Below the pieces are notes generated by a model. The model made no database searches. It saw only the letters and a program-made list of their open reading frames with translations, and had not been told where the DNA came from. Source: DATKFM01 sp963810485 (lineage in GTDB: Bacteria > Pseudomonadota > Alphaproteobacteria > Dongiales > Dongiaceae). From it: a stretch of 64,000 bases of DNA. Of the stretch, positions 47,296 to 56,757 are shown piece by piece (the first letter of the stretch is position 1; every line of letters starts with the position of its first letter). The stretch spans positions 1 to 64,000 of the forward strand of contig CAWENQ010000008.1 in assembly GCA_963810485.1 (NCBI GenBank), read 5' to 3'. The translations under genes and the position numbers were made by a program.

Positions 47296-48837
47296 CTACC
47301 GTCCGCTCTGAACGAACCGGCTGCCGGGCAGGCGGATGGTCACGGTGGTGCCGACACGCTGCTCGCTGGCCAGGGTCATCGTGCCGCCATGGAGTTCCAC
47401 CAGCCCGCGGGTCAACGGCAGGCCGAGGCCGGTGCCGCTGTATTTCCGGTTGATGGCGTTGTCCACCTGGCCGAAAGGCTCCATCACATTCACCAGCGCG
47501 CCCGGCGGAATGCCGATGCCGGTGTCGGCCACGGTCATGATCAAATCGCCGATCTCGTCGCGCCGCGCCTGCATCTTGATGCGGCCGCCGGCCGGTGTGT
47601 ATTTCACCGCGTTGGACAGCAGGTTGATCAGCACCTGCTTGAGCTTGCGTTCGTCGGCATTGTAGTTCGGCAATCCCTGATCGACTGATATCTCCAGCTG
47701 CACCTGGGCGCGCAGGCTGCGCTCGCGGATCAGCCGCGCCGCCGAATCGAACATGTTGCGGATGTCGAGCGCTCCCTCATGCAGCTCGGTACGCCCGGCT
47801 TCGATCTTCGCCACGTCCAGGATGTCGTTGATCAAATTCAGCAGATGCCGCGCGCTCTCATGGATGTCGCCGACATAGCCGTAATACTGCCGGTTGCCGA
47901 TCGGCCCCAGCAATTCCATATGCATCACCTCGGCGAAGCCGATGATGGCGTTGAGCGGCGTGCGCAGCTCATGGCTCATGCTGGCCAGGAACTCGGTCTT
48001 CGCCCGGTTGGCGGTCTCCGCCACTTCCTTTGCGGCTTGCAGGCCGATCTCGCGGCGGCGCAGTTCGGTGACGTCGGTCGCCGTGCCGCGGAAGCCGGTC
48101 AGGGCGCCGCTGTGGAAATTGAACACCGGAACCGCGCTGATCAGCACGGTCTTGAGTTCGCCATTCTTCGCGACAAGCTGGCAGCGCTGATGGCGGAAGG
48201 GCGAATGGCGGTGGAAGCTCTGTTCTAGCGCCGCGATATCCGCGCTACCTTCGGCAAGGTTCAGCAGATTTTGCCCCGCGAGTTCACGGGGATGGAAGCC
48301 CAGCAACTCGACCACCCGGTTCGACATATGCAGCAGGTTGAGCTGGGCATCGGTCTCCCAGATCCAGTCCGACACCAGCCGCAGCATGTCGTCAATGCGG
48401 TCTCTGAGATCGGCGATGGTTTCGAGGCGGTTGGGATCTTCCGGCGCGGCATGGATGATGCCGGCAATGGCGGCAGTCTTGCCGTCGCCTTCCTTCAGCG
48501 CCACATGGCGCGAGCGCAGCCGTTGCATGCTGTCGCCGAGCCGCATCAGGTCTTCGCGGAACACCATGCTGCCGAGCAGGGCGATCTCGCCGGCGATGTC
48601 GGCAAGCGGCAGGAAGCCGCCGCCCGCCGCCGCGGCCATGCGCTTGAAGCCGGCATTGGACCAGAGGATGCGGCCTTCCAGGTCGGCGACATACATCGCC
48701 GGGCCATGATCCAGCAGCTCCTGCTGAAAAATCTGACTTAGATATTCGGCGGGGAGATTGGTAGCCGCCGGACGGCTGGCGTCCGGAGAACGCGGGCCGG
48801 ATGTGTCCGCTGACGGCAATTCAGACCGCGGCAGCAT
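47296..48837 (-). CDS. PAS-domain sensor histidine kinase
   Basis: 513 residues with no membrane helix, so cytosolic. Two PAS-like regions lie at about 40-130 and 150-265 (MYVADLEGRILWSNAGFKRM and WIWETDAQLNLLHMSNRVVE). The dimerisation and phosphorylation domain is FLASMSHELRTPLNAIIGFA with His289. The ATPase domain has LINLLSNAVKYTPAGGRIKM (N box), MTVADTGIGIPP (G1) and RKYSGTGLGLPLTRGLVELH (F/G2). Related kinases (PleC/DivL group) control the alphaproteobacterial cell cycle. It overlaps the end of DUF2336 by 17 bp. No response regulator is adjacent. Confidence 0.9.
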   Translation of the reverse strand: MLPRSELPSADTSGPRSPDASRPAATNLPAEYLSQIFQQELLDHGPAMYVADLEGRILWSNAGFKRMAAAAGGGFLPLADIAGEIALLGSMVFREDLMRLGDSMQRLRSRHVALKEGDGKTAAIAGIIHAAPEDPNRLETIADLRDRIDDMLRLVSDWIWETDAQLNLLHMSNRVVELLGFHPRELAGQNLLNLAEGSADIAALEQSFHRHSPFRHQRCQLVAKNGELKTVLISAVPVFNFHSGALTGFRGTATDVTELRRREIGLQAAKEVAETANRAKTEFLASMSHELRTPLNAIIGFAEVMHMELLGPIGNRQYYGYVGDIHESARHLLNLINDILDVAKIEAGRTELHEGALDIRNMFDSAARLIRERSLRAQVQLEISVDQGLPNYNADERKLKQVLINLLSNAVKYTPAGGRIKMQARRDEIGDLIMTVADTGIGIPPGALVNVMEPFGQVDNAINRKYSGTGLGLPLTRGLVELHGGTMTLASEQRVGTTVTIRLPGSRFVQSGR

Positions 48838-49966
48838 CGGCGCGGGCCTCTTCCACGGTTCGGATGGCGCAAAGGAAATCCGGGTCCCGCCGCCAGCGCG
48901 CCACTACACCCTGCGCCGCCGCGGGCTCGACCCGGTCGAAAATAGACATTGCGCGCGCCAACTCCCGAGGATCCACCGCCCAGTCGCCGGGCCGCGCCCG
49001 GCGAGTGAGTAGGAATATCGCTGCGGCATTGGGTTTGTCGAGGCCGATCGCGCGGCAGGCCGTCATCAGCCCTTCGCCGCCGGACTCGAACAGCAGGCGG
49101 CGAATCAATGTGAGCCGCAATCCCGTCATTTCGCTGAGGGCGGCGACGAAAAGGCCGACTTCGCCCTGCCGCAGAAGCTGCACCAGGGAAGGCAGCGGCA
49201 GCAGGTTGGCATCGCGCAGCAACTTGGCCAGCTTGGTCGTCGCCGATTCGGCGGCGGAGTCCCGTTCGTCGGCGATCCTGACGATAAGATCGGCCGCCGC
49301 AGCCTCGACCGCATCGTCGAGCCGAGTCATATCGCAATCGAATCGCTCCAGCAGATGCTGGCGCAAAGCGGCGAGGATCCAGAGCAGGATACGCTTCACC
49401 AGCCGCTCGCTGAGATCGCTGCGGCGCAGGATCGGCTCCTGGAAGCCATCCACCGTATTGGCCTGCTCCACCAGATAGGCCATGGCAGCCTCGGTGACCG
49501 GATCGTCGTTGCCGTCCAGCAGGCCCTTGATGAAGTCGCTGTCGCCGGCGGCCACACCCCAGTCGCTGGCGGCGTCGCCCTTGGTGCGGCGCATGGATTG
49601 CATGAGTTGGTGCTCGAGGGCGCGGTGGCGAATTACCTCCACCAGCTCCACATCGAGCCAGGGTTCGTTGGTGCGCAGCACCGGCGCCGCCATCTCGATA
49701 TCGTCCTGCAGCAGGGCATCGATCAGCCGCTGGCTGCCATTGCTGTCCTTGCGCAACTGTTCGGCCAGCGCCCGACGCACCGGCTCGATCAGGTCGCCGA
49801 TCAGGCGGTGCAGGATATCGGTGATCAGCGCCCGCTCATAATCGGTGAGCGTGCTGTGGTCGGAGAAGAAGATGTCGTTGACGACGGCAACCAGACGCTT
49901 GCGCCCCTCGACCGATTTGTCGCGGGCGAGCCCGACCAGAAAGCGGATGTCTTCATTGGTCGACAT
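48821..49966 (-). CDS. DUF2336 protein
   Basis: 381 residues, almost wholly helical and charged. It begins MSTNEDIRFLVGLARDKSVE and has repeats of the type RRALAEQLRKDSNGSQRLID and APVLRTNEPWLDVELVEVIR, which resemble HEAT-like helices. DUF2336 is confined to alphaproteobacteria and its function is not settled. Its 3' end overlaps the histidine kinase gene, so the two are probably cotranscribed and may act together. Near-consensus CtrA half-sites lie upstream at 50140-50193. Confidence 0.8.
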   Translation of the reverse strand: MSTNEDIRFLVGLARDKSVEGRKRLVAVVNDIFFSDHSTLTDYERALITDILHRLIGDLIEPVRRALAEQLRKDSNGSQRLIDALLQDDIEMAAPVLRTNEPWLDVELVEVIRHRALEHQLMQSMRRTKGDAASDWGVAAGDSDFIKGLLDGNDDPVTEAAMAYLVEQANTVDGFQEPILRRSDLSERLVKRILLWILAALRQHLLERFDCDMTRLDDAVEAAAADLIVRIADERDSAAESATTKLAKLLRDANLLPLPSLVQLLRQGEVGLFVAALSEMTGLRLTLIRRLLFESGGEGLMTACRAIGLDKPNAAAIFLLTRRARPGDWAVDPRELARAMSIFDRVEPAAAQGVVARWRRDPDFLCAIRTVEEARADAAAV

Positions 49967-50139
49967 GATGGCTCAGCTCAGTCTCCGGTCTCGACGCAGT
50001 ACACCGCGGCGGGCGACAGCCCGCGGCACGATAGAGCTGACCTGCGAACGCCGACATGAGCGATGGCCCGGCCCCGATTTCGCTTCAGCCCGTGCCGCCA
50101 AATGCTTCACGATCTTGGTAAATCATGGCATGGGCGGCC

Positions 50140-50193
50140 TTAACGTTCCCTTACGGCGAGGCTGGGGGAGAGATGGTTAAGAATACCGTTAAC
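50140..50193. promoter_or_regulatory. Possible CtrA sites upstream of DUF2336
   Basis: TTAACGTTCCCTTAC (50140-50154) is one base off TTAA-N7-TTAA. TTAAGAATACCGTTAAC (50177-50193) has two perfect half-sites but with an 8-base spacer. Two imperfect sites within 55 bp, upstream of a DUF2336-kinase operon, are suggestive only. Confidence 0.3.
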
Positions 50194-50195
50194 AG

Positions 50196-50963
50196 TCAGC
50201 GTTTTGCCTTGACCAGCAATTGCTTGGGCCGGCGGCTGCGGGCGGTCGGGAACAGGGAGAAAGTGCGGGCGACATACTGCGTAACGGTGTCCATGCCCTT
50301 GAGATATTGCTGCAGTTCCGGGGTCATCTCGGCTTCCACCAGGCTGATCTTGCGCGACGGGTCCTCGGTTTCGAAGCGGGCGCAGAACCAGGGCTCGCCC
50401 CGTTTCAGGATCAGGTCCTGGCTCGTGTCATGCCATTCGAAGGCCCACATGAGGATGCGCGGCCAGACATCGATCGGGTAGCGGCCGCCGATCATCACCC
50501 CCGGCAGCGGCGTCGGCCGGTAGTGGTAGAAGGGCGGCAGCTGGTTGATATAGACGGTCTCGTCGGCGACGAAGCGGTAGGGCGTGTGGAGCTGCAGCAC
50601 CGGCTTGCTCAGTTCGCGCCACTCGCTGGGATTGCTGGTGGTGATCAGCCGGGCGATGTATTGCGGGTTCGACTCGCTGTCATGGGGCCGCGGATATTGC
50701 AGCTGCATGTTGCCCTTGTCGTCGCGGCCCAGGCGCAGATGGACGTCGAAGGGGCATAGGATCTCGACGATGCGCGACTCGTAGTCGAGCACGGCAGGGC
50801 AGAGGCCGACGCCCTTGGTGGAGACGGACTTGGGCGCGTTGCGCTGGTAAATCCGCGGCGCGTCATAGATGAAGCCGGCCTTCTCGGCGTCGATCATCCA
50901 GCCGACCTCGACGACGCGCTTGCGCTCGATTGGCTTCCTGAAGAGGTCGAACAAACGGCTCAT
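50196..50963 (-). CDS. Conserved hypothetical protein
   Basis: 255 residues, soluble, no signal peptide. It begins MSRLFDLFRKPIERKRVVEV and contains CPFDVHLRLGRDDKGNMQLQ, YINQLPPFYHYRPTPLPGVM and ILMWAFEWHDTSQDLILKRG. The regular sequence, with many aromatic residues and good codon use, shows a real gene. I have met similar proteins only as unnamed ones in alphaproteobacteria. It reads like a beta-rich protein with fixed domain length. No function can be given. Confidence 0.65.
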   Translation of the reverse strand: MSRLFDLFRKPIERKRVVEVGWMIDAEKAGFIYDAPRIYQRNAPKSVSTKGVGLCPAVLDYESRIVEILCPFDVHLRLGRDDKGNMQLQYPRPHDSESNPQYIARLITTSNPSEWRELSKPVLQLHTPYRFVADETVYINQLPPFYHYRPTPLPGVMIGGRYPIDVWPRILMWAFEWHDTSQDLILKRGEPWFCARFETEDPSRKISLVEAEMTPELQQYLKGMDTVTQYVARTFSLFPTARSRRPKQLLVKAKR

Positions 50964-51094
50964 GCCGCCGCTCCGTCTGCATTTTCCAATGGCTGGGGCG
51001 AAGATAGTGGATGCCCCGGCGCAAGTCCAAGCCGCGCCCCTGCGCCTGCATTGGCCACTTGTGCGGCCGAGCGTTTCCCGCCGTATACTGGCTC

Positions 51095-51640
51095 ATGGCC
51101 GAAACCCGAACCAAGCCGTTCGACGGCTTCTCCCACAGGGTGCCGGAGGGCGATACCCACCACCGGATGGTGTGCGATTTCTGCGGATTCATCGCCTATG
51201 AGAATCCGAAGGTCGTGGTGGGCTCGGTCTGCAAATGGGAGGACCGCATCCTGCTCTGCCGCCGCGCCATCAATCCGCGGCTGGGATTCTGGACGCTGCC
51301 GGCGGGCTATCTGGAGCTGAACGAGGCAACCGGCGACGGCGCGCTGCGCGAGGCCTGGGAGGAGGCGCGGGCGCGGATCGAGATCGACGGCGTGCTCGCG
51401 GTCTATTCCATCCCCAGGCTCAGCCAGGTGCAGGTGATCTACCGCGCCCGGCTGCTGTCCGACGATGTTTCGGCAGGCCCGGAGAGCGCGGAGGTCGGCT
51501 TGTTCCGCTGGGAGGAGATCCCCTGGCCGGACATCGCTTTCCCGTCGGTACGCTGGGCGCTCACGCACTATCGCGAGGCCTTGGACAGCGGCAGCTTCCA
51601 CACAAGGAGCAACCCGCCCGGCGAGTTCGGCGACTACTGA
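51095..51640 (+). CDS. NUDIX hydrolase with N-terminal zinc ribbon
   Basis: 181 residues. RMVCDFCGFIAYENPKVVVG has the CxxC of a zinc ribbon (Cys27, Cys30). The Nudix box runs from Gly71 to Ala93: GYLELNEATGDGALREAWEE. It matches GX5EX7REUXEEXGU except that the last glycine is Arg92. Similar proteins act on nucleotide or ADP-ribose diphosphates. TATACT lies only six bases upstream of the ATG, so the message may be leaderless. Cytosolic. Confidence 0.85.
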   Translation: MAETRTKPFDGFSHRVPEGDTHHRMVCDFCGFIAYENPKVVVGSVCKWEDRILLCRRAINPRLGFWTLPAGYLELNEATGDGALREAWEEARARIEIDGVLAVYSIPRLSQVQVIYRARLLSDDVSAGPESAEVGLFRWEEIPWPDIAFPSVRWALTHYREALDSGSFHTRSNPPGEFGDY

Positions 51641-51654
51641 CCGTCCGATCAATC

Positions 51655-52491
51655 TCAGCCCGCCAGGTGCAATAGCGCGTTGCCGGCCGCCACCAGGGCC
51701 GCCGCCGCAATGCGGCGCGGGCCGAAAGGCTCATGCAACACCAGCGTGCCGATCAGCGCGGCGAGGATGACGCTGGTCTCGCGCATGGCCGAGACGTGCG
51801 CCATGGGTGCGAAATCCATCGCCCAGATGACAATGCCATAACCGATGCCGGCGATGATGCCGCCGAACAGCCCGCGCTTGAAGTTCTGCTTGAGCGACGC
51901 CATCGCCCGCCCGCGCCGGAGCCAGAGGAAGGCGAGCCCGACCGGGATCATCTCCAGCGCCAGCAGCCAGGTGATATAGCTCAGGCCGTTGGCGGTGGAG
52001 CGCACGCCCAGGCCATCGAGCACAGAATAGCAGGCGATGCCGAGCGAGGTGGCGAAGGCGAACAGGATCGAGCGGCCCTCGCCGGCCTTGGGGATGCCGG
52101 CCAGGCTGATCAGCCCGGCGCAGGCGATGATCAGCCCGAGCCATTCGCCGCCATTGAGGTGTTCGTTCGCGACCATCATGCCGGCGATGGCGATCAGCAG
52201 CGGCGCCGACCCGCGGGCGATCGGATAGGTCTGGGACAGCGCGCCAAACCGATAGGCCTCGACCAGGGTGAAATAGTAGACGGAATGGGCGAGCACGGAG
52301 CCGACCAGGTATGGCCAGCAGGCGGGATCAGGCAGCGGCACGAAAGGCAGGATGATCAGCCCGGGAATGCCGCCGAAGAAGATCACCAGGCATTGCATGA
52401 CGGCCTTGTCGTTGCCGGCTTTGACGAACGCGTTCCAGGTCGCGTGCATCACGGCGGCGGACAGCACCAGCAAGGTGACGGTGAGAGTCAC
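51655..52491 (-). CDS. DMT-superfamily (EamA) transporter
   Basis: 278 residues, nine to ten membrane helices. The start is GTG. VLSAAVMHATWNAFVKAGND opens the first EamA repeat and LSQTYPIARGSAPLLIAIAG closes it. The second repeat has SLGIACYSVLDGLGVRSTAN and VSAMRETSVILAALIGTLVL, with HEPFGPRRIAAAALVAAGNA at the end. The RETSVI block is typical of the small-multidrug/EamA border. Inner membrane; substrate unknown. Convergent with the NUDIX gene, 14 bp apart. Confidence 0.88.
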   Translation of the reverse strand: MTLTVTLLVLSAAVMHATWNAFVKAGNDKAVMQCLVIFFGGIPGLIILPFVPLPDPACWPYLVGSVLAHSVYYFTLVEAYRFGALSQTYPIARGSAPLLIAIAGMMVANEHLNGGEWLGLIIACAGLISLAGIPKAGEGRSILFAFATSLGIACYSVLDGLGVRSTANGLSYITWLLALEMIPVGLAFLWLRRGRAMASLKQNFKRGLFGGIIAGIGYGIVIWAMDFAPMAHVSAMRETSVILAALIGTLVLHEPFGPRRIAAAALVAAGNALLHLAG

Positions 52492-52532
52492 GGATCAGAC
52501 CGGAGAATTGGGATGGAGGGATGGACGGCGGT

Positions 52533-53483
52533 TCAGATCGCCCGGCCCGGTGGGGCGGCCTTTCCCGGAGCAGCGGGATGATCGGCCAGCCGCCGCAGCA
52601 CGGTGTTGCGCTCGCGCCGGGCGATTGCCAGCAGCTTGCGCCGCCGCTGCCAGGGAATGTCGGGATACTCGATGACGTTGCGGTCGGCGTCGTAGAAGGC
52701 GATCTCGTAGCCCAGCTCGTCCAGCCAGTCGATCAGCGCCGCGGGCGAACTGCCGAAATCCTTCAGCGCGTCGTCCATGGCCAGCAGGATCACAGCCGGA
52801 TGGCATTTGGTTAGATGCTCGCGCGCGCCCTGCAGCGCAGTCAGTTCGCAGCCGGCGATATCCATGCAGAGCAGGGCATAGGGCCGCTTCGACAGCAGCG
52901 CGTCCAGCCGCACGCTCTCGATGCCCACGACGCGGGTGGCCAACTCGCCCGCGGCGGGCGAGCGGCGGCGGCCGGATTTGGTGGTGCCGTCGGCATAGCG
53001 GCCAAGGCCGTCCTTGGCGCCGACCATGACCGGATTGATGACCACGCTCGCCTTGACGCCGGCGGCGGTCACCGCCTCGAGTAGCTTGGCGCGCATGGTG
53101 GGGCTTGGCTCGACGGCATCGACGCGCCCGGCCAAGCCGACCACCTTGGCGGCGGCGATGGCGTAAGCGCCGGCATTGGCGCCGATATCCAGCACCGCGT
53201 CGCCGGTGTGGAGGTAGCGTTCCATGAAAGCGAAGTTGTGCCGGTCGGCATTGTCCGGACCGGCATGGGCTGTGGCCTTGGCGGCCTGGGTGCTGGGCAG
53301 GGTCTTGATGGCGGATTTCGGCGGACCGCCATTGAGGCCCACGGTCGGGGGCTCCTCGCCGCCGAGAGCGATGCGGCGCAGCGCCTTGAACAGCGATCCG
53401 CCGGAGCCTTGGTTGGCGCCGGCCGTCACGCCGGTCCGCTTGATGCTACCCCCAGTTGGCATGAAATCCCGCCGATAACTCAT
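52533..53483 (-). CDS. FkbM-family methyltransferase
   Basis: About 316 residues from the ATG at 53483; an ATG at 53462 is also possible, and neither has a strong ribosome-binding site. DAVLDIGANAGAYAIAAAKV is motif I of the FkbM family, followed by VDAVEPSPTMRAKLLEAVTA (acidic loop) and LLCMDIAGCELTALQGAREH (the D.EG.E-type FkbM motif, here DIAGCE). The C-terminus has LDELGYEIAFYDADRNVIE. It probably methylates a sugar hydroxyl. The gene end carries a Pro/Ala-rich tail. Placed downstream of ftsY on the same strand. Confidence 0.8.
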   Translation of the reverse strand: MSYRRDFMPTGGSIKRTGVTAGANQGSGGSLFKALRRIALGGEEPPTVGLNGGPPKSAIKTLPSTQAAKATAHAGPDNADRHNFAFMERYLHTGDAVLDIGANAGAYAIAAAKVVGLAGRVDAVEPSPTMRAKLLEAVTAAGVKASVVINPVMVGAKDGLGRYADGTTKSGRRRSPAAGELATRVVGIESVRLDALLSKRPYALLCMDIAGCELTALQGAREHLTKCHPAVILLAMDDALKDFGSSPAALIDWLDELGYEIAFYDADRNVIEYPDIPWQRRRKLLAIARRERNTVLRRLADHPAAPGKAAPPGRAI

Positions 53484-53535
53484 TGGCACATACAGATAAC
53501 CTGCCCCTGCTGTCCAGCGAAAAACAGGGGACGCT

Positions 53536-54531
53536 TTATCTATTTCCCGGTCCACCGCCCGATTTAGGCTCCGCGGCCGGCCCGTTCAGCCCCATCAGGG
53601 AGCGGGCAAAGGCCTCGGCTTCGAAAGGCCGGAGGTCGTCGGCGGTCTCGCCGACGCCGATGGCATGGACCGGCAGCTTGAACCGTTCCGCCAGCGCCAC
53701 CAGTACGCCGCCCCGGGCGGTGCCGTCCAGCTTGGTCACCACCAGGCCGGTGACGTCGGTCATCTGGCGGAAGGTGTCCACCTGGGCATGGGCGTTCTGG
53801 CCGGTGGTGGCGTCCAGCACCAGCAGGCAGTCATGGGGCGTCGCCGGGTCCTGCTTGCGCAACACGCGCAACACCTTCTGCAACTCGGCCATCAGGTTGG
53901 CCTTGTTGTGCAGGCGTCCCGCGGTGTCGATCAGCAGCACGTCGTAGGCTTCGGCCTTGGCCTGGGCCAGGGCGTCGAAGGCGAGACCGGCCGGGTCGCT
54001 GCCGGGCGCGCGGGTGATCACGGTGGCGCCGGTGCGCGCGCCCCAGATCTTGAGCTGGTCGATGGCGGCGGCGCGGAATGTATCGCCGGCGGCCATCATC
54101 ACGCGATGACCTTCCTCGCGCAGACGTGCGGCGAGCTTGCCGATGGTGGTGGTCTTGCCGCTGCCATTGACGCCGACAACCAGGATGACATGGGGCTTGT
54201 GCTGCGGGTCGATGGCGAGCGGCTTTGCCACGGGCGCGAGAATCTCCGCGATGTCTTTTGCCAGCGCGCCGCGGATTTCCTCGGCGGAGATCTCCTGGTT
54301 GAAGCGCGTCTTGGCGAGATTGGCGGTGAGGCGTGCCGCGGTGACCGGACCGAGGTCGGCCGAGATCAGCAGTTCTTCGAGTTCGTGCAGCGCCGCGTCG
54401 TCGAGCTTCCGCTTGGTGAAGATATCGCCGATGCCCGTGGCGAGCTTCGAGGAGGAGCGGCTCAGCCCCTCGCGCAGCCGCTGAAACCAACCGCGCTTCG
54501 GCGCTTCGGTGGTGGTGGCGTGGTCGGTCAT
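53536..54531 (-). CDS. ftsY: Signal recognition particle receptor FtsY
   Basis: 331 residues from the ATG at 54531 (MTDHATTTEAPKRGWFQRLR). A helical N domain (LREGLSRSSSKLATGIGDIF onward) precedes the G domain: VVGVNGSGKTTTIGKLAARL (G1), GDTFRAAAIDQLKIWG, VLLIDTAGRLHNKANLMAEL (G3), VTKLDGTARGGVLVALAERF (G4) and GVGETADDLRPFEAEAFARS. It receives ribosome-SRP complexes at the inner membrane. The open frame continues upstream into mtaB without a stop as sequenced, but the FtsY protein clearly starts here. Confidence 0.96.
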   Translation of the reverse strand: MTDHATTTEAPKRGWFQRLREGLSRSSSKLATGIGDIFTKRKLDDAALHELEELLISADLGPVTAARLTANLAKTRFNQEISAEEIRGALAKDIAEILAPVAKPLAIDPQHKPHVILVVGVNGSGKTTTIGKLAARLREEGHRVMMAAGDTFRAAAIDQLKIWGARTGATVITRAPGSDPAGLAFDALAQAKAEAYDVLLIDTAGRLHNKANLMAELQKVLRVLRKQDPATPHDCLLVLDATTGQNAHAQVDTFRQMTDVTGLVVTKLDGTARGGVLVALAERFKLPVHAIGVGETADDLRPFEAEAFARSLMGLNGPAAEPKSGGGPGNR

Positions 54532-54553
54532 GGTTGAGTGCGAAGTCCCAAGA

Positions 54554-54634
54554 CTTCTTTCCCCGCGAAAGCGGGAACCCAGGGCTGCAGAGCGCTCTGC
54601 TTCTCCTAGGCCCCCGCTTTCGCGGGGGAAGAAG
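54554..54634. repeat. 81-bp palindromic element between mtaB and ftsY
   Basis: Outer arms CTTCTTTCCCCGCGAAAGCG (from 54554) and its near-reverse complement ending at 54634 enclose a second, perfect 14-bp palindrome GCAGAGCGCTCTGC (54587-54600). It is the common GCTTTCGCGGG-type repeat of alphaproteobacteria. No other copy is seen in the window. All three bases-per-codon frames through it are open in the minus direction, so it joins mtaB and ftsY frames. Confidence 0.85.
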
Positions 54635-54653
54635 ATTGGAGTGGAAGCGGCAG

Positions 54654-55924
54654 TCATTCGCCCGGTGAGTTCGTTGTCGTTGGCGCCGTCGATCATGCAT
54701 TCGGCGATCGCACCCGATGCGATGGTTGAGGGCACATCGGCGATGCGTACCGGCGCGAAATGCTGGCTGTGGCCGAAGGCGCTGGTGCCTTCGACGCGTT
54801 CGACGAGGACGTCGGCCTGCTCGCCGCGCTGAGACGCGAAGAACCGCGCCTTCGCCGCTTCGCCGGCCGCACGCAGCCTTGCCGCGCGGGCTTTGCGCTC
54901 AGCCGTCGGCAGTTGCGGCATGCGCGCGGCCGGCGTGCCCGTGCGGGCGGAATAGGGGAAGACGTGGAGGAAGGTGAGATCGCAATCCTCGATCGAGGCG
55001 CAGGCTGTTCTCCGCCATCGCGTCGGTCTCCGTCGGGAATCCCGCGATCAGGTCGGCGCCGAACACGGCGTCGGGGCGACGGCGGCGAATGTCGGCGCAG
55101 ACGCGCAGCGCATCGGCGCGGCTGTGGCGGCGCTTCATGCGCTTCAGGATCATGTCGTCGCCGGCCTGCAGACTGAGATGGAGATGGGGCATCAGCCGCG
55201 GCTCGCTCTCGATCAGTTGCAACAGGTCCTCGTCGATCTCCACGGGGTCGAGAGACGACAGCCGCAGGCGGCGCAATTCAGGGACTTGCGCTAGGAGGCG
55301 GCGGATCATCTGTCCCAGCGCAGGGCGGCCGGGCAGATCGGCGCCATAGGCGGTGATGTCCACACCCGTCAGCACGATCTCGGCGATGCCGCCATCGGTC
55401 AGCGCGCGAACCTGGCGCACGACATCGCCGATGGGCACGCTGCGATTCGGGCCGCGGCCGAAGGGGATGATGCAGAAGGTGCAGCGATGGTCGCAACCCT
55501 GCTGCACCTGGACGAAGGCGCGGCAGCGCTCGGCGAAGCCGGCGAGCAGATGATGGGCCGTCTCACGCGCCTGCATGATGTCGTTGACCTGCACCCGCGG
55601 CGCGCTGTCGTCGACGAAGCGGCCATAGCTTTCAGCTTTCAGCTTCTCTTCGTTGCCGATGACGTGATCGACTTCCGGCATCGCGGCGTAGCTGCTGGAA
55701 TCAATCTGGGCGCCGCAGCCGGTGACGATGATGCGTGCCGACGGATTCTGCCGCCGCGCCCGGCGGATCGCCTGCCGCGCCTGGCGCTCCGCTTCGGCGG
55801 TGACGGCGCAGGTGTTGACGATGATGGCGTTGCCGAGGCCCGCCGCCGACGCGTGGCCGCGCATCACCTCGGATTCCCAGGCGTTGAGCCGGCAGCCGAA
55901 GGTGATGACCTGCGGCGCGGTCAT
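54654..55924 (-). CDS. mtaB: tRNA t6A37 methylthiotransferase MtaB, frameshifted
   Basis: About 422 residues. The N-terminal cluster cysteines are Cys11 (FGCRLNAWESE), Cys39 (VNTCAVTAEAERQAR) and Cys70 (VTGCGAQ). The radical-SAM cysteines are Cys144, Cys148 and Cys151 (QQGCDHRCTFC). An extra G near 55003 breaks the frame between ENSLRLIED and FLHVFPYSARTGTPAARMPQ. The TRAM-like end contains SQHFAPVRIADVPS. As sequenced no stop follows, but dropping one G of ACCGGGCGAATGA gives ELTGE then TGA at 54656-54654, which I take as the true end. It adds methylthio to t6A in tRNA. The start overlaps the dapF stop (ATGA). Confidence 0.9.
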
Positions 55925-56757
55925 TGCTTGAAAAGCGATTCGTCCAGCGTGCCGGTGAAGCTCTGCGCGACCGGGCCGGTCATCAGCACGTGGTTGTTCT
56001 CCAGCCACTCGATCTCCAGGGCGCCGCCGTCGAGGAAGACATGGGCGCGGCGGCCGGTCAGGCCGCGGCGCGACGCCGCCACCAGGCTGGCGCAGGCGCC
56101 GGTGCCGCAGGCGCGGGTGATGCCGACGCCGCGCTCCCACACGCGCATGCGCAGCATGTCGGGCGATTTCACCTGCACGACCTCCACATTGATTCGTTCG
56201 GGGAACAGGGGGTCATGTTCGATGAGTGCGCCCAGCCGCTCCAGGTCGATGGCCTCGGCGTCCTCCACGAAGAAGACCACGTGGGGGTTGCCGACATTGA
56301 CCGCTGCCGGGTCCTTCAGCGGACCTTGCGCATAGTCCAGATGCAGCGTGTCCATCTCCCGCGCCAGCGGGATCTCGCGCCAGCCGTCATTGGCCGGGCC
56401 CATATCGACGGTGACGCGGCCGTTGCCGGCTGCCGTGGCGGCGATGCGCCCGCCGGTGGTGTCCAGCACCACGGGCCCGTCCTTCTTGGCGTCCATCAGC
56501 AGATGGGCGATGCAGCGCGCGGCATTGCCGCAAGCCTCCACCTCGCCGCCATCGGCATTGCGGATGCGCATGACCGCGTCCGCGCCGGCCAGCACCGGCG
56601 GCTCCAGCACGATGAGCTGGTCACAGCCGACACCGGTCCGGCGGTCGGCGATGGCCTTGGTGGCCGCGTCAGTCAGCGCGATCGGCCGCTTGCGCGCGTC
56701 CAGCACGACGAAGTCGTTGCCCAGGCCGTGCATCTTGATGAAGGGAAGTCCGCTCAT
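55921..56757 (-). CDS. dapF: Diaminopimelate epimerase
   Basis: 278 residues from MSGLPFIKMHGLGNDFVVLD. Catalytic cysteines are Cys76 (VEACGNAARC) and Cys217 (TRACGTGACA). NVGNPHVVFFVED is the conserved central block. It interconverts LL- and meso-diaminopimelate for lysine and peptidoglycan in the cytosol. A longer upstream open frame lacks family similarity, so the start at 56757 is preferred. The dapF-mtaB-ftsY order is common in alphaproteobacteria. Confidence 0.95.
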   Translation of the reverse strand: MSGLPFIKMHGLGNDFVVLDARKRPIALTDAATKAIADRRTGVGCDQLIVLEPPVLAGADAVMRIRNADGGEVEACGNAARCIAHLLMDAKKDGPVVLDTTGGRIAATAAGNGRVTVDMGPANDGWREIPLAREMDTLHLDYAQGPLKDPAAVNVGNPHVVFFVEDAEAIDLERLGALIEHDPLFPERINVEVVQVKSPDMLRMRVWERGVGITRACGTGACASLVAASRRGLTGRRAHVFLDGGALEIEWLENNHVLMTGPVAQSFTGTLDESLFKQ

